A stretch of DNA of 64,000 nucleotides from Apostichopus japonicus. Its lineage: Eukaryota; Echinodermata; Holothuroidea; Aspidochirotida; Stichopodidae. Position numbers and translations under genes: made by a program. Position 1 is the first letter of the stretch. Each line of letters begins with the position of its first letter. The stretch covers positions 35,084,898 to 35,148,897 of the forward strand of contig NC_092577.1 in NCBI RefSeq assembly GCF_037975245.1. The letters are read 5' to 3'. This document shows positions 14,254 to 23,910 of the stretch, one piece after another. Below the pieces are notes generated by a model. That model was not told the origin of the DNA. It saw only the letters and a program-made list of their open reading frames with translations, and ran no database searches.

Positions 14254-14816
14254 ACAAATATAATTTTCCAATTTGAGATTTCATGTTTAACACATGTATC
14301 TGCCTAAGTTCTACCCTAGTTTCTTCACAGAAAGTAATGATGTTACTATACAGTCATGGAAAGCAATCGGATAGTGATCGCATTGAATACGCCTTTCAAA
14401 CTATTTCGTAATTATACGAACAGCAGAACAGTGTTAATAAAGTGATATCAATTGGAAATATGTTTGGTACAATGTGTAAAAGTTAAGACCTGACGTTTCG
14501 ATCCTAGCAGGATCTTCTTCAGAGGCTCAAGGACAAAATAAGTGACAAATACAAGCACAGAGTACAGACAGGTTAATGAGTATAGTGAATACGGGGAACA
14601 CAAAAGAGTAAGGTGAAAGAGGATTAGTAGACAAAGGTAGTGAGAGAACGAAGAAATTTACAGGGGGAGAGGAGAGGTACAGCAAATAAACTGCGGAGGG
14701 ACAAAGGGCGGATTCAAAGAAGGGGATAGGAATAAACTGCAGAAGGACAAAGACAGGGCTTCTTTAGGGTCGCCATTGTTGGAATCTCTTGCTATCCAGA
14801 GTCAAATTATGGAGCT
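14254..14816 (-). mobile_element. Penelope-like element terminal debris with hammerhead-like motif
   Basis: Read on the minus strand, about 14,489-14,527 gives CTCTGAAGAAGATCCTGCTA followed by GGATCGAAACGTC. This has the layout of a hammerhead core: CTGAAGA in place of CTGATGA, a six-base-pair stem GATCCT/AGGATC with a GCT loop, then GAAA. Such motifs are known in the terminal repeats of Penelope-like retroelements. The A/G-rich part at 14,560-14,770 is the complement of the pyrimidine-rich tail found at 15,050-15,360 and 20,480-20,690. The element assignment is inferred. Confidence 0.55.
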
Positions 14817-15050
14817 GTGATTTCAAAGAATCGTAACCTTTACTTACACCGAGTGGAGCACTGGAATAACACAGAGTCACTTCTAGGCGTTCCCACGGAC
14901 TCTGGTTTGCTTAAAGCATGCATAGGTAGAGCTAAAATGAAAATAGCAGATAAGATCTCTTGCAGAGTTTGCGGCATCCAGTATGTTGGTGAAACCAGAA
15001 CCACCCTCAAGAAGATATTCTATGGTTACAGATCAACAGTGGATTTTGCT
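14817..15050 (+). pseudogene. Penelope-like retroelement GIY-YIG endonuclease remnant
   Basis: The frame opening at 14,817 encodes CRVCGIQYVGETRTTLKK at about 14,958-15,011. A Cys-X2-Cys pair followed by YVGET and a basic helix is typical of the C-terminal GIY-YIG endonuclease of Penelope-like elements, where it nicks target DNA for insertion. Only this short piece survives. There is no reverse transcriptase upstream, and the frame runs straight into pyrimidine-rich non-coding sequence. The next ~300 bases repeat the tail seen in other copies and end in a hammerhead-like motif. I read it as a 5'-truncated dead copy. Confidence 0.65.
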
Positions 15051-15385
15051 TTCCCCCCCCCCTCCTTTCCTTCTCCCCCTGGTTACCTCCATTCTCTTGG
15101 CTCTATTCCACCCTTTTTCTCCACACCTCCATGTCTTTGTCCTTCTGCAGTTTATTCCGTACCCTCTTCCCTAATACTTCCTTTGTCCCTCCACAATTTG
15201 TCTCCTGTACCTCTCCTCTTTCTGTGTAAATTTCTTCGTTCTATCCTTCCTTTGTCTAAAAATCCTCTTTCACCTAATTCTTTTGTGTTCTCCCTATTCT
15301 CATTAACCTGTATGTCCTTCAGCCACTGGAAGATCCTGTTAGGATCGAAACGTCAGGCCCTTAACTTTTACACATTGTACTTAAC
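15050..15385 (+). mobile_element. Penelope-like 3' tail with terminal hammerhead-like motif
   Basis: This is pyrimidine-rich sequence similar to 20,400-20,700 in the same orientation and to 14,560-14,770 and 32,080-32,360 in reverse. Near 15,330-15,360 it reads GGAAGATCCTGTTAGGATCG then AAACGTCAGG. That is the same stem (GATCCT/AGGATC) and GAAA-CGTCAGG box as in the other copies. The long open frame across it is a by-product of base composition. Confidence 0.6.
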
Positions 15386-15421
15386 ACATGCGCGTATCCA
15401 GGGGGGCGTTGGGGACGAAAC

Positions 15422-15536
15422 GTGAAAAAACTTCCAGCCTCCACAGGGATTCGAACCCGGGCCTTCCGCTCTGTGCATATACGCACAGAGCGGAAGGCCC
15501 GGGTTCGAATCCCTGTGGAGGCTGAAAGTTTTTCAC
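15422..15536. repeat. near-perfect 55 bp inverted repeat with tRNA B-box
   Basis: Arms 15,422-15,476 and 15,483-15,536 are reverse complements apart from a few changes near the outer ends, around a 6-base loop ATATAC. Each arm contains GGTTCGAATCC, which matches the RNA polymerase III B-box / T-loop of tRNAs. The outer GCCTCCA/TGGAGGC pair looks like a tRNA acceptor. The 3' side continues into a T-rich tail. It resembles two 3' halves of a tRNA-derived SINE joined head to head; a complete tRNA is not present. Confidence 0.8.
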
Positions 15537-15615
15537 TGTTCTTGATTTTCCAACTCATTACGATTTTCATTTATATATATTCATTTGCCTTTGTAGTTTA
15601 CCTCCATTGCATTAA

Positions 15616-15626
15616 TATATATATAA

Positions 15627-15658
<32 letters not shown>

Positions 15659-15693
15659 ATACCGTATATATATATACCGTATATATATATACC

Positions 15694-15759
<66 letters not shown>

Positions 15760-15780
15760 AGACTAGTGGATATATATATA
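15616..15780. repeat. (AT)n microsatellite with ACCGTATAT interruptions
   Basis: Long alternating AT, broken three times by ACCGTATATATATAT-type units. A smaller AT tract occurs at 15,940-15,990. The open frames it produces (repeated Ile-Tyr) are artefacts. Confidence 0.95.
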
Positions 15781-16394
15781 TATTCGTCAGCAATACTTGG
15801 CAGTCGAATGAAAAGTACAAAATGACACATTTCCAATATATTTTCTAAAACTTACTCCTTTTTTGTCAATTATGAGCCATATCTTATTTCTCTGGTTTTC
15901 TCTAATAATATTTTCTTTTGGAGTAAACGTGGATTTTCGTTATATATATATATTTCGTTATATATATATACTATATATACTATATATACAACAATACTAT
16001 ATTAGAATATGATGACGCGTGTGTGTGTATGATCGCCTTAAACAATTGTAAAATTGTGCTATGAAACCAACTGTGGCTGGTCTTGAACTCGAACGAGTCG
16101 TCTGGGAACATGACACATTTCGATATTAGACCAAATGTATGTGCGAACTGAACTAGACATATGTCCTTCGATGCTACACTGCCATCCAGAGATAGAAGGT
16201 TATACAACCGCGAACTGAATGCTAATTGTTACCCCACCCTAGTACCGTAAGTCATACAATGAATCTAAAAATAAATTCCGCATGTGATTTGAGAATTGAG
16301 CACATTTCCTGTGAATATCATGTAGTGGATCCAAAGGCGTATCATTGCCGGGGCGGACGCACGCATCTCTTCCTGAGATTGTTCACATCTACAT
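15781..16394. other. no recognisable gene
   Basis: AT-rich unique-looking sequence. I see no coding frame with recognisable content, no splice-bounded exon and no repeat other than the AT tract near 15,940-15,990. Confidence 0.5.
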
Positions 16395-16815
16395 AACAAT
16401 TAAACATTTTGCCAAAAAATGTCCAATTGACGAGAAAAGATAAGTTGTCAATTAAACATTTTGCAGAAAATGTTTCAATTGCTCAGATGGAATGAAGTGA
16501 ACAATTAAACATTTTGCCCAAAAATGTCCAATTGACGAGATACGATAAGTTGTCAATTCAACATTTTGCAGAAAATGTTTCAATTGCTCAGATGGAATGA
16601 AGTGAACAATTAAACATTTTGCCCAAAAATGTCCAATTGACGAGATACGATAAGTTGTCAATTCAACATTTTGCAGAAAATGTTTCAATTGCTCAGTTGA
16701 AATGAAGTGAACAATTAAACATTTTGCCAAAAATGTCCAATTGGCGAGGTATGATAAGTTGTCAATTAAACATTTTGCAGAAAGTTGTTCAATTGCTCAG
16801 TTAAAGCAACTGAAC
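16395..16815. repeat. ~105 bp tandem repeat built from palindromes, 4 copies
   Basis: The word ACAATTAAACATTTTGCC starts at about 16,395, 16,501, 16,605 and 16,711. Each unit holds two near-palindromes of the form CAATTAAACATTTT...AAAATGTNCAATTG, so single strands could fold into paired hairpins. The 92-codon reverse open frame here is a repeat artefact. Confidence 0.9.
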
Positions 16816-17243
16816 AATCCAACATTTTTCTGATTTTTGATAAGATTTTATCTTATTATCTAAACAATTTACTGAAAAAGGTCAACTTATGGGGCAAAGT
16901 TTTTCTAATGTCGATGGCACTTTTAAGCTTCCATAGATTAGCATTGAGCGTTTTCATACAGCCAATGTATATTCTGAACTTACTTGAAGCTAGCGGACAG
17001 GGTCAACCCACCCAATAGCAAAATTAATACATAAATTAACCGAATTGAAGCTGAACGTTGTACAGTAGTTCTAAAAGGCATTTTTTTGAGAGTATTCAAA
17101 ATCGTACGAAGTTTTGTATGGTGGAGTATAAGGTTCGCGAGATACAATTCCTCAATACGACAAGGAAAACGTGTTAAATATGACTGATTAAGGGTCAATT
17201 TTGACAGAAAAAATTAGGTCACTCACAAATTACAAGAATATGT
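16816..17243. other. no recognisable gene
   Basis: AT-rich sequence with short meaningless frames on both strands; no motif recognised. Confidence 0.5.
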
Positions 17244-17317
17244 GAAAATTAGAGTGCGACAGTCTGAAAAATGAGAGTGCGACAGTAGGAAATTCCGACT
17301 GTCGCACTCTAATTTTC
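17244..17317. repeat. 21 bp inverted repeat
   Basis: Arms at 17,244-17,264 and 17,297-17,317 are perfect reverse complements (core TTAGAGTGCGACAGTC). A third partial copy, GAGAGTGCGACAGT, lies in the loop. It may be a small hairpin or an inverted-repeat element remnant. Confidence 0.8.
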
Positions 17318-17958
17318 CAACTATCGTCAGTTTTACCAAGATTGAGGGGTGAGACACCCACGGCCCTTCTAGCGACGTCCCTGCTTCGCCCGTAGTGCCA
17401 AGAACTTGGCAAATCCGGCAACACACCACTTCATCGATAAACAAAGTGATCGGGGTTGTGTTTTAGTGACAACAAGAGGTCGTTCACTGACCTACATGGA
17501 GTGTGCATGACCACTCCCGATTTTGCAATTTCCCAAGATCAGGCCCCGAAAAATCCCAAGACAATGTACTGTATGGATATCTAGCAATATCTAGCGATAT
17601 CTATAGGGATGAAAATCCCAAGATCTTCCATAAACTGAAGGCAAATAGAGAATCGAAGCCTTCAGTGTGTAATGAACTTAAAACCTTGCGTCTTTCGAAA
17701 TGAAAAGAATGTGGGGCATTGCCTATAAGCATATAAAAGTTATTTATTTCAGTCTCATTTCAATTATTCGAATTTGTAAATCAAACAGCAGATATCACAT
17801 CATATCAGTGAACATGAAAATGGCGTTCTAGAATGAACAGCCTCCAAACTGTGTATGTGTGTAGTGTTCGGTTTCGGAAATATATGGTATTTTTTCATTT
17901 CCTTCAACGAAGTTTTATAGTCGCCATTATAAGAGGTTTTAATATTTGTACACCAATA
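17318..17958. other. no recognisable gene
   Basis: No coding frame with recognisable content and no clear repeat structure seen. Confidence 0.45.
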
Positions 17959-18706
17959 CATGGGCGCAGATCATGGCGGGACAGCGGGACGCGTCCCCAC
18001 CAACTTTTTCAGTGGTGGGGACATGATATACCATGTCCCCACCAATTTGTCTTGACCAAACGTTGCATTTCAAATTCCCCTGTATTGAACTTTGGCGTAT
18101 TTTGATCCAGCATTGTGCAAATGACATGCTATGAAAAACGAGAATGATTACTATTGACACTGTTAGGCGTGACTTCTCCGCTGAAGTATTAACACATTCA
18201 ATCATGTGAAACATACTCTATAAAAGAGACTGGTAAATTGTGGTCAGCAAAACGGACTGAGTGCGACCAAAACAATCGTTAACAACTCACACTGTGTGTT
18301 GCCAATTTGAACTACCTTCACGTTCAGTTCTAATTTTACTATATTTATCCACAGTTGTTAAATATAGGACGGATATCGCATTTGCGGCAGTCTATAATTA
18401 TTTTCTGGGAGACGACCCCAGACCCATCGTATACAAAAGTCTACTTGGATTATTTGTCCCTGATTTTTTTCCGCAGACGCCCATGTGCTTCCCAAACTAA
18501 ATTTATAGGCCACGAGATCTAAAACTAAAGTAGGTTTGGGAGCATCATTTGGGTCTGCAGGAACTGTTATTGCCGGCGATCTGAGAGGTATATTTGCCCA
18601 AAATTTTGTGTACGTTAAGCCTGAACCCATGGTCGCGCTCCGCTTAGAGAGTATCAGAGAACAGACATGCGTCCCCACCATTATCCAAGACTGATGTGCG
18701 CCCATG
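17959..18706. mobile_element. non-autonomous hAT-like element, 748 bp
   Basis: The termini are inverted: the left reads CATGGGCGCAGATCA and the right end read in reverse is CATGGGCGCACATCA. They are flanked by 8 bp direct repeats CACCAATA (17,951-17,958) and GACCAATA (18,707-18,714), one mismatch apart. An 8 bp target duplication and this TIR style fit the hAT superfamily. No transposase is encoded. An internal block (CCCATGGTCGCGCTCCGCTTAG near 18,627) is shared with the elements at 19,174 and 49,084. Confidence 0.8.
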
Positions 18707-18977
18707 GACCAATAAATTAACTGTGTCTAAATTTTCGAAATTTCCCTGACCAACATTCCTAAGCATACTTCCCTCTACTCGTGCAATTTTGACCGGTCTG
18801 TTAAGGGGTTTAAGGAGGTCTTTCTGTATTGATTGTCCATAGATGAAATTTTGTGCAACATTATGGGTATGTTTTGAAGTGAATTTATTTCACGAAAAGT
18901 GTGAATTTTCAAATTCTGAACGAATAATTGGCTAAAAACCTTGAAAAGTGGGGCTGACGGGTATTAGGGCTGCGACA

Positions 18978-19173
18978 TAGAATCATACAAATGACATTGA
19001 CGGAGATGTTTTGTGTACAGCTAAGAAGTTTGCTGATGACACCAAATTGTATTCTGAGGTCTCTTCTAAAAGCGATTCTGCGAAGTTTCAAACTAATTTG
19101 GATAAGTTTTTTCCTGTTCTCAGTGATGGCAAATGCTTTTTAATATTGATAAATGCAAGGTAATGCACATTGG
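18978..19173 (+). pseudogene. LINE reverse transcriptase fragment (palm, FADD box)
   Basis: From about 18,985 the + strand encodes KFADDTKLYSEV, in which FADD is the catalytic A/C motif of non-LTR (CR1/L2/jockey-like) reverse transcriptases. It continues FQTNLDKFF. A one-frame shift then leads to FNIDKCKVMHIG, the conserved stretch downstream of the palm. The reading is broken by the frameshift and then by an inserted hAT-like element at 19,174. It is a dead fragment of roughly 60 codons. Confidence 0.75.
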
Positions 19174-19462
19174 CAGGCGCGTAGCCAAGGGGCGGGGGGC
19201 GAAGGGGGCAGCCCCCCTTGAGCATATTTTTTTTTTTAAATTTAATGTTTTTATGATATCGCTAGTATTTTCAAAAGAGAAAATGCTAAGATGCAACTAA
19301 CAAGGCCTGGGAAGTGCCATTTCCAGCGATCTGGGAAGCATTTTCAGCCAAAATTGTCTTGTACGCTTCGCGCCAACCCATAGTGGCGCTACGCTTAGAT
19401 AGTTTGCAATGCCGAATCTACAGTTTCGCCCCTCCCTTGGCAAATTCCTGGCTACGCGCCTG
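19174..19462. mobile_element. non-autonomous hAT-like element, 289 bp
   Basis: It starts CAGGCGCGTAGCCAAGG and ends CCTGGCTACGCGCCTG, a clear inverted pair. Flanks are CACATTGG (19,166-19,173) and CACGTTGG (19,463-19,470), an 8 bp target duplication with one change. It sits inside the LINE fragment. The middle contains the shared GCGCCAACCCATAGTGGCGC segment. Confidence 0.85.
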
Positions 19463-19565
19463 CACGTTGGTTGTAGTAACCAAAAGTATACATACAATCT
19501 TAAAGGTGTGTAGTTACAAGAGGTCTTTCTTGAAAATGTAAGTTGGCCTGACGTTTCGATCCTAG

Positions 19566-20070
19566 CAGGGGCGTAGCGAGCGGGGGGTGTGGGGGGGTGT
19601 CACACCCCCCCCCAATAATTTGGTCGCTGTCGGCAAATTTTGGGTCTGTCGGCAAAAGGAGAAAAAGTGAAGAGAGCGGAAGGGGAAGAAAGAAGGAAAG
19701 CTGAATAGAGAAAAGGAGAACGGGAGCTTCTTCCGTGCCAAATTTGACTTAAAATATGCACCAGATTGCATCTAAGGACGTTTCAAAACTAAAAATTTTC
19801 CAAAGGGGAGGGGGACACCCCCTCCCCTTAGACACCTCCCCCATTTCTGTCACCACTTCCAGATCCGTCGGCAAATCAAATTTGACTTAAAATATACACC
19901 AGATGGCATCTAAGGACGTTTCAAAACTAACAAATTGCCAAAGGGGAGGGGACACCCCCTCCCCTTAGACCCCCTCCCCATTTCAGTCACCACTTCCAGA
20001 TCCGTCGGCAAATCAAATTCTCCACACTCCCCCCCCCCCCCCCAACAAAAAACCCTTCGCTACGCCCCTG
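19566..20070. mobile_element. non-autonomous hAT-like element, 505 bp, with exact 8 bp TSD
   Basis: The left end is CAGGGGCGTAGCGAG; the right end read in reverse is CAGGGGCGTAGCGAAG. GATCCTAG occurs immediately outside both ends (19,558-19,565 and 20,071-20,078). Removing the insert and one copy restores the Penelope-like end motif GACGTTTCGATCCTAG followed by CAGGATCC. The interior has two ~170 bp direct repeats (ATCTAAGGACGTTTCAAAAC at about 19,771 and 19,909). There is no coding capacity. Confidence 0.9.
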
Positions 20071-20690
20071 GATCCTAGCAGGATCCTCTTCAGAGGCTCA
20101 AAAAAGAAGGAAAGGAAAGGAAAGGAAAGGAAAGGGAAAAAGATTCCTCTTAAACAAAGCAGTTCAAACAAACACAAAATTCTCCTCCCTTCAGACAGAC
20201 CCCAAGGCCAGCAGTTCCTGAAAAACCCAGCCTTGCCTACAGACGTTCACGCAACCTACCGGACCTTCATGTGCGTGCTGCTGTTCCAACCTTTACTTCT
20301 AACCCTACACCCATTCACCCGTGACCGTACTTCGAGATGCATCTGTAGTCACCACATTGTTGAACCCAATTCCACCACCACCTTTTGCTCCCCTTTCCAT
20401 CTCCCCCATGTTATCCCCATGTTTCCCCCTCCCATACCCCCCTATGTTACCTTCTCTCTTGACTCTCTTTCACCTTTTTTTCTCCACACCTCCCTGTCTT
20501 TGTCCATCTGCAGTTTATTCCATACCCTCTTCCTTTAATCCTCCCTTTGTCCCTCCACAGTTTATTTGCTGTACCTCTCCTCTCCCCCTGTAAATTTCTT
20601 CGTTCTCTCACTTCCTTTGTATATTAATCCTCTTTCACCTTACTCTTTTGTGTTCTCCCTACTCATTTACCTGTGTGTACTCTGTGCTTG
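20071..20690 (+). mobile_element. Penelope-like tail segment with (AAAGG)n
   Basis: It begins with the right half of a hammerhead-like motif (AGCAGGATCCTCTTCAGAGG), then an AAAGG microsatellite at 20,106-20,140. From about 20,470 it continues with the pyrimidine-rich tail also present at 15,050-15,360. The open frames are artefacts of low complexity. Confidence 0.6.
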
Positions 20691-20930
20691 TATTTGTCTC
20701 TTGTATATTTTGTCATCCAACCTCTTAGTTTTGACAAGTTGTACGAAGTGTGCAAATAGCGGTTTTCAAAAGTTTGACGTATTGATATATATTATAACGT
20801 GTGCAAGTCAATGCAATGTCCTTTCTACGCTTCCGTACTAAACAGAAATAATCCAGTTAGCATAGTTGGCGTAATATTCAGGAGTTGCTAAGAATGTTTT
20901 TCATAGAATTAGATTATCCGCCATGGAAAA
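20691..20930 (-). repeat. right inverted-repeat arm flanking the satellite
   Basis: Reverse complement of about 13,990-14,253. It ends in TTATCCGCCATGGAAAATAG, the same degenerate satellite/flank junction as on the left (GGAAAATAGGGATTTC/GAAATCCCTATTTTCC next to GGATAA). Confidence 0.85.
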
Positions 20931-22862
20931 TAGGGATTTCATATGTACCAGCTAGGTGTTCATGAAGTATGAGTACCATACCGTGGGGGCTTGGGACTGG
21001 GGGCCTTGAACTTTTGCAACGCCTCACGGAGCTAACACAAAGTCAATGGGAGCTGTTTCATTTTTTTTCTAAGTCCAAAACAGAATTGGCATAGTTGGCA
21101 TGTGTTTCGGGCCCAGTGCGCCATAGAAAAGAAGGATTTGACCCAAACTAAGTCCTGACCCAAATTTCGTATGTACCAGCTAGACGTCCATGAACTTTGA
21201 GTACCATACCGTGGGGGGCTTGGGACTGGGGGCCTTGAACTTTTGCAACGTCTCACGGAGCTAACACAAAGTCAATGGGAGCTGTTTCATTTTTTTTCTA
21301 AGTCCAAAACAGAATTGGCATAGTTGGCATGTGTTTCGGGCCCCGTGCGCCATGGAAAATAGGGATTTGACCCAAACTAAGTCCTGACCCAAATTTCGTA
21401 TGTATCAACTACACGTCCATGAAGTATGAGTACCATACCGTGGGGGGCTTGGGACTGGGGGCCTTGAACTTTTGCAACGCCTCACGGAGCTAACACAAAG
21501 TCAATGGGAGCTGTTTCATTTTTTTTCTAAGTCCAAAACAGAATTGGCATATTTGGCATGTGTTTCGGGCCCCGTGCGCCATGGAAATGAAGGATTTGAC
21601 CCAAACTAAGTCCTGACCCAAATTTCGTATGTATCAACTAGACGTCCATGAAGTATGAGTACCATACCGTGGGGGGCTTGGGACTGGGGGCCTTGAACTT
21701 TTGCAACGCCTCACGGAGCTAACACAAAGTCAATGGGAGCTGTTTCATTTTTTTTCTAAGTCCAAAACAGAATTGGCATAGTTGGCATGTGTTTCGGGCC
21801 CAGTGCGCCATAGAAAAGAAGGATTTGACCCAAACTAAGTCCTGACCCAAATTTCGTATGTACCAGCTAGACGTTCATGAAGTTTGAGTACCATACCGTG
21901 GGGGGCTTGGGACTGGGGGCCTTGAACTTTTGCAACGTCTCACGGAGCTAACACAAAGTCAATGGGAGCTGTTTCATTTTTTTTCTAAGTCCAAAACAGA
22001 ATTGGCATATTTGGCATGTGTTTCGGGCCCCGTGCGCCATGAAAAATAGGGATTTGACCCAAACTAAGTCCTGACCCAAATTTCGTATGTACCAGCTAGA
22101 CGTTCACGAAGTATGAGTACCATACCGTGGGGGGCTTGGGACTGGGGGCCTTGAACTTTTGCAACGCCTCACGGAGCTAACACAAAGTCAATGGGAGCTG
22201 TTTCATTTTTTTTTCTAAGTCCAAAACAGAATTGGCATATTTGGCATGTGTTTCGGGCCCCGTGCGCCATGAAAAATAGGGATTTGACCCAAACTAAGTC
22301 CTGACCCAAATTTCGTATGTACCAGCTAGACGTTCACGAAGTTTGAGTACCATACCGTGGGGGGCTTGGGACTGGGGGCCTTGAACTTTTGCAACGCCTC
22401 ACGGAGCTAACACAAAGTCAATGGGAGCTGTTTCATTTTTTTTCTAAGTCCAAAACAGAATTGGCATATTTGGCATGTGTTTCGGGCCCCGTGCGCCATG
22501 GAAAATAGGGATTTGACCCAAACTAAGTCCTGACCCAAATTTCGTATGTATCAACTACACGTCCATGAAGTATGAGTACCATACCGTGGGGGGCTTGGGA
22601 CTGGGGGCCTTGAACTTTTGCAACGCCTCACGGAGCTAACACAAAGTCAATGGGAGCTGTTTCATTTTTTTTCTAAGTCCAAAACAGAATTGGCATATTT
22701 GGCATGTGTTTCGGGCCCCGTGCGCCATGGAAAATAGGGATTTGACCCAAACTAAGTCCTGACCCAAATTTCGTATGTATCAACTACACGTCCATGAAGT
22801 ATGAGTACCATACCGTGGGGGGCTTGGGACTGGGGGCCTTGAACTTTTGCAACGCCTCACGA
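20931..22862 (-). repeat. inverted array of the ~230 bp satellite, about 8.5 copies
   Basis: This is the same satellite as 1-13,990 but in reverse orientation, with more divergence between copies. Its units carry CAGAATTGG, the complement of the AATTCTG variant found only in the terminal unit of the left array. It breaks mid-unit at about 22,862 (CAACGCCTCAC), where the retrotransposon-bearing segment begins. Confidence 0.95.
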
Positions 22863-22989
22863 ACATGGTGTTGAATCAATATCACGAACTTCATTTTCTT
22901 TTGAGATCTCATTCCTGTGCAAAGTCAATGCGTACAGAGAACCTGAAAATATTTCTGTGTGTGTGCGCCGTGGTGCAACGTTGTGATTT

Positions 22990-23910
22990 TGGTCTCGTCA
23001 GGATTTAGCCACCTTGGTCACAGATTTAACCTGTGTAAGCGCTATAACCTCTTCTGGCATTTTCAGCCTCCAAAACCACTAAGTTTTGAGGGAAACACAG
23101 CAGAGAACTGGCGAAAGTGGCGTCAAAGGTTTGAGCTTTACATGGCAGCTACGGAGACTGACAAAAAAGACGAAAATCTGCAGTGCAGCGTGCTACTACA
23201 CCTCATTGGAGAAGACGCCTTGGAGGCATAGGCTATAACACTTTTACGTTTACTACAGATGATGATCGAAAAAAAATTGCAGTGTTGATTGCAAAGTTCA
23301 ACGAATACTGCACTCCACAGAAAAACCTTACTTATGAACGGCATAAATTTTTCACAAGATCACAACGCCCGTCTGAAACTTTTGATCAGTATCTAACAGA
23401 TCTTCGATCAAAGGCGAACACTTGCGAGTTCGGTACTTTACACGATAGTCTCATTAAAGACAGAATTGTATGCGGTATCCAGAGTGAGCCATTACGTGAA
23501 CGTATGTTACGTGATGCAAAACTGAACTTGACAAGTGCAGTAGACATGTGTAGGGCAGCGGAGACGAGCAAGATGCACCTAAAAACCATGAATTCAAGTG
23601 AACACATGGTTATGGTTGACAAAGTTAACACTAGTTACGGTGGAGCTCGTAGGAAGCAGTTCAGTTACAACAAACAGAGACAAGGTCAAAGTCGCAAAAC
23701 TGGTCTCAACAGTACGAATCGGCAGCACAGTGGGTCCAATCCTAACAGTAACATTAAAAGCTGTAGTAGCTGTGGTTTAGATCATCGCCGAGGTGACTGT
23801 CCAGCATGGGAAAAGCAGTGTCTAAAGTGTGGTAAAAGCAACCACTATGCCCGTGTATGTCGAAGTGCAAAGATAGACATGATACAGGCGCCAGCGATGA
23901 GGGCACAACA
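22990..23910 (+). pseudogene. Ty3/gypsy gag (capsid plus two zinc knuckles), frameshifted
   Basis: The capsid region starts near 23,065 (FQPPKPLSFEGNTAENWRKW). It breaks at about 23,230, where the first frame hits TAG after GEDALEA. It continues in another frame with DQYLTDLRSKANTCEFG and an LRERMLRDAKL segment. Two nucleic-acid-binding knuckles follow: CSSCGLDHRRGDC (CX2CX3HX4C, slightly short) and CLKCGKSNHYARVC (CX2CX4HX4C). Gag packages the retrotransposon RNA. The frame break and the lack of a clear start or 5' LTR mean this copy is not functional. Confidence 0.85.

Noticed and set aside
15422-15536. Functional tRNA gene
   Set aside because: Only the B-box/T-arm and acceptor-like ends are present; no D-arm, A-box or anticodon arm.
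15581-15836. Ile-Tyr-rich frames on both strands
   Set aside because: Products of the (AT)n microsatellite.
20233-20841. Three Pro/Ser/Leu-rich frames
   Set aside because: Low-complexity pyrimidine-rich Penelope-like tail, shared with 15,050-15,360.
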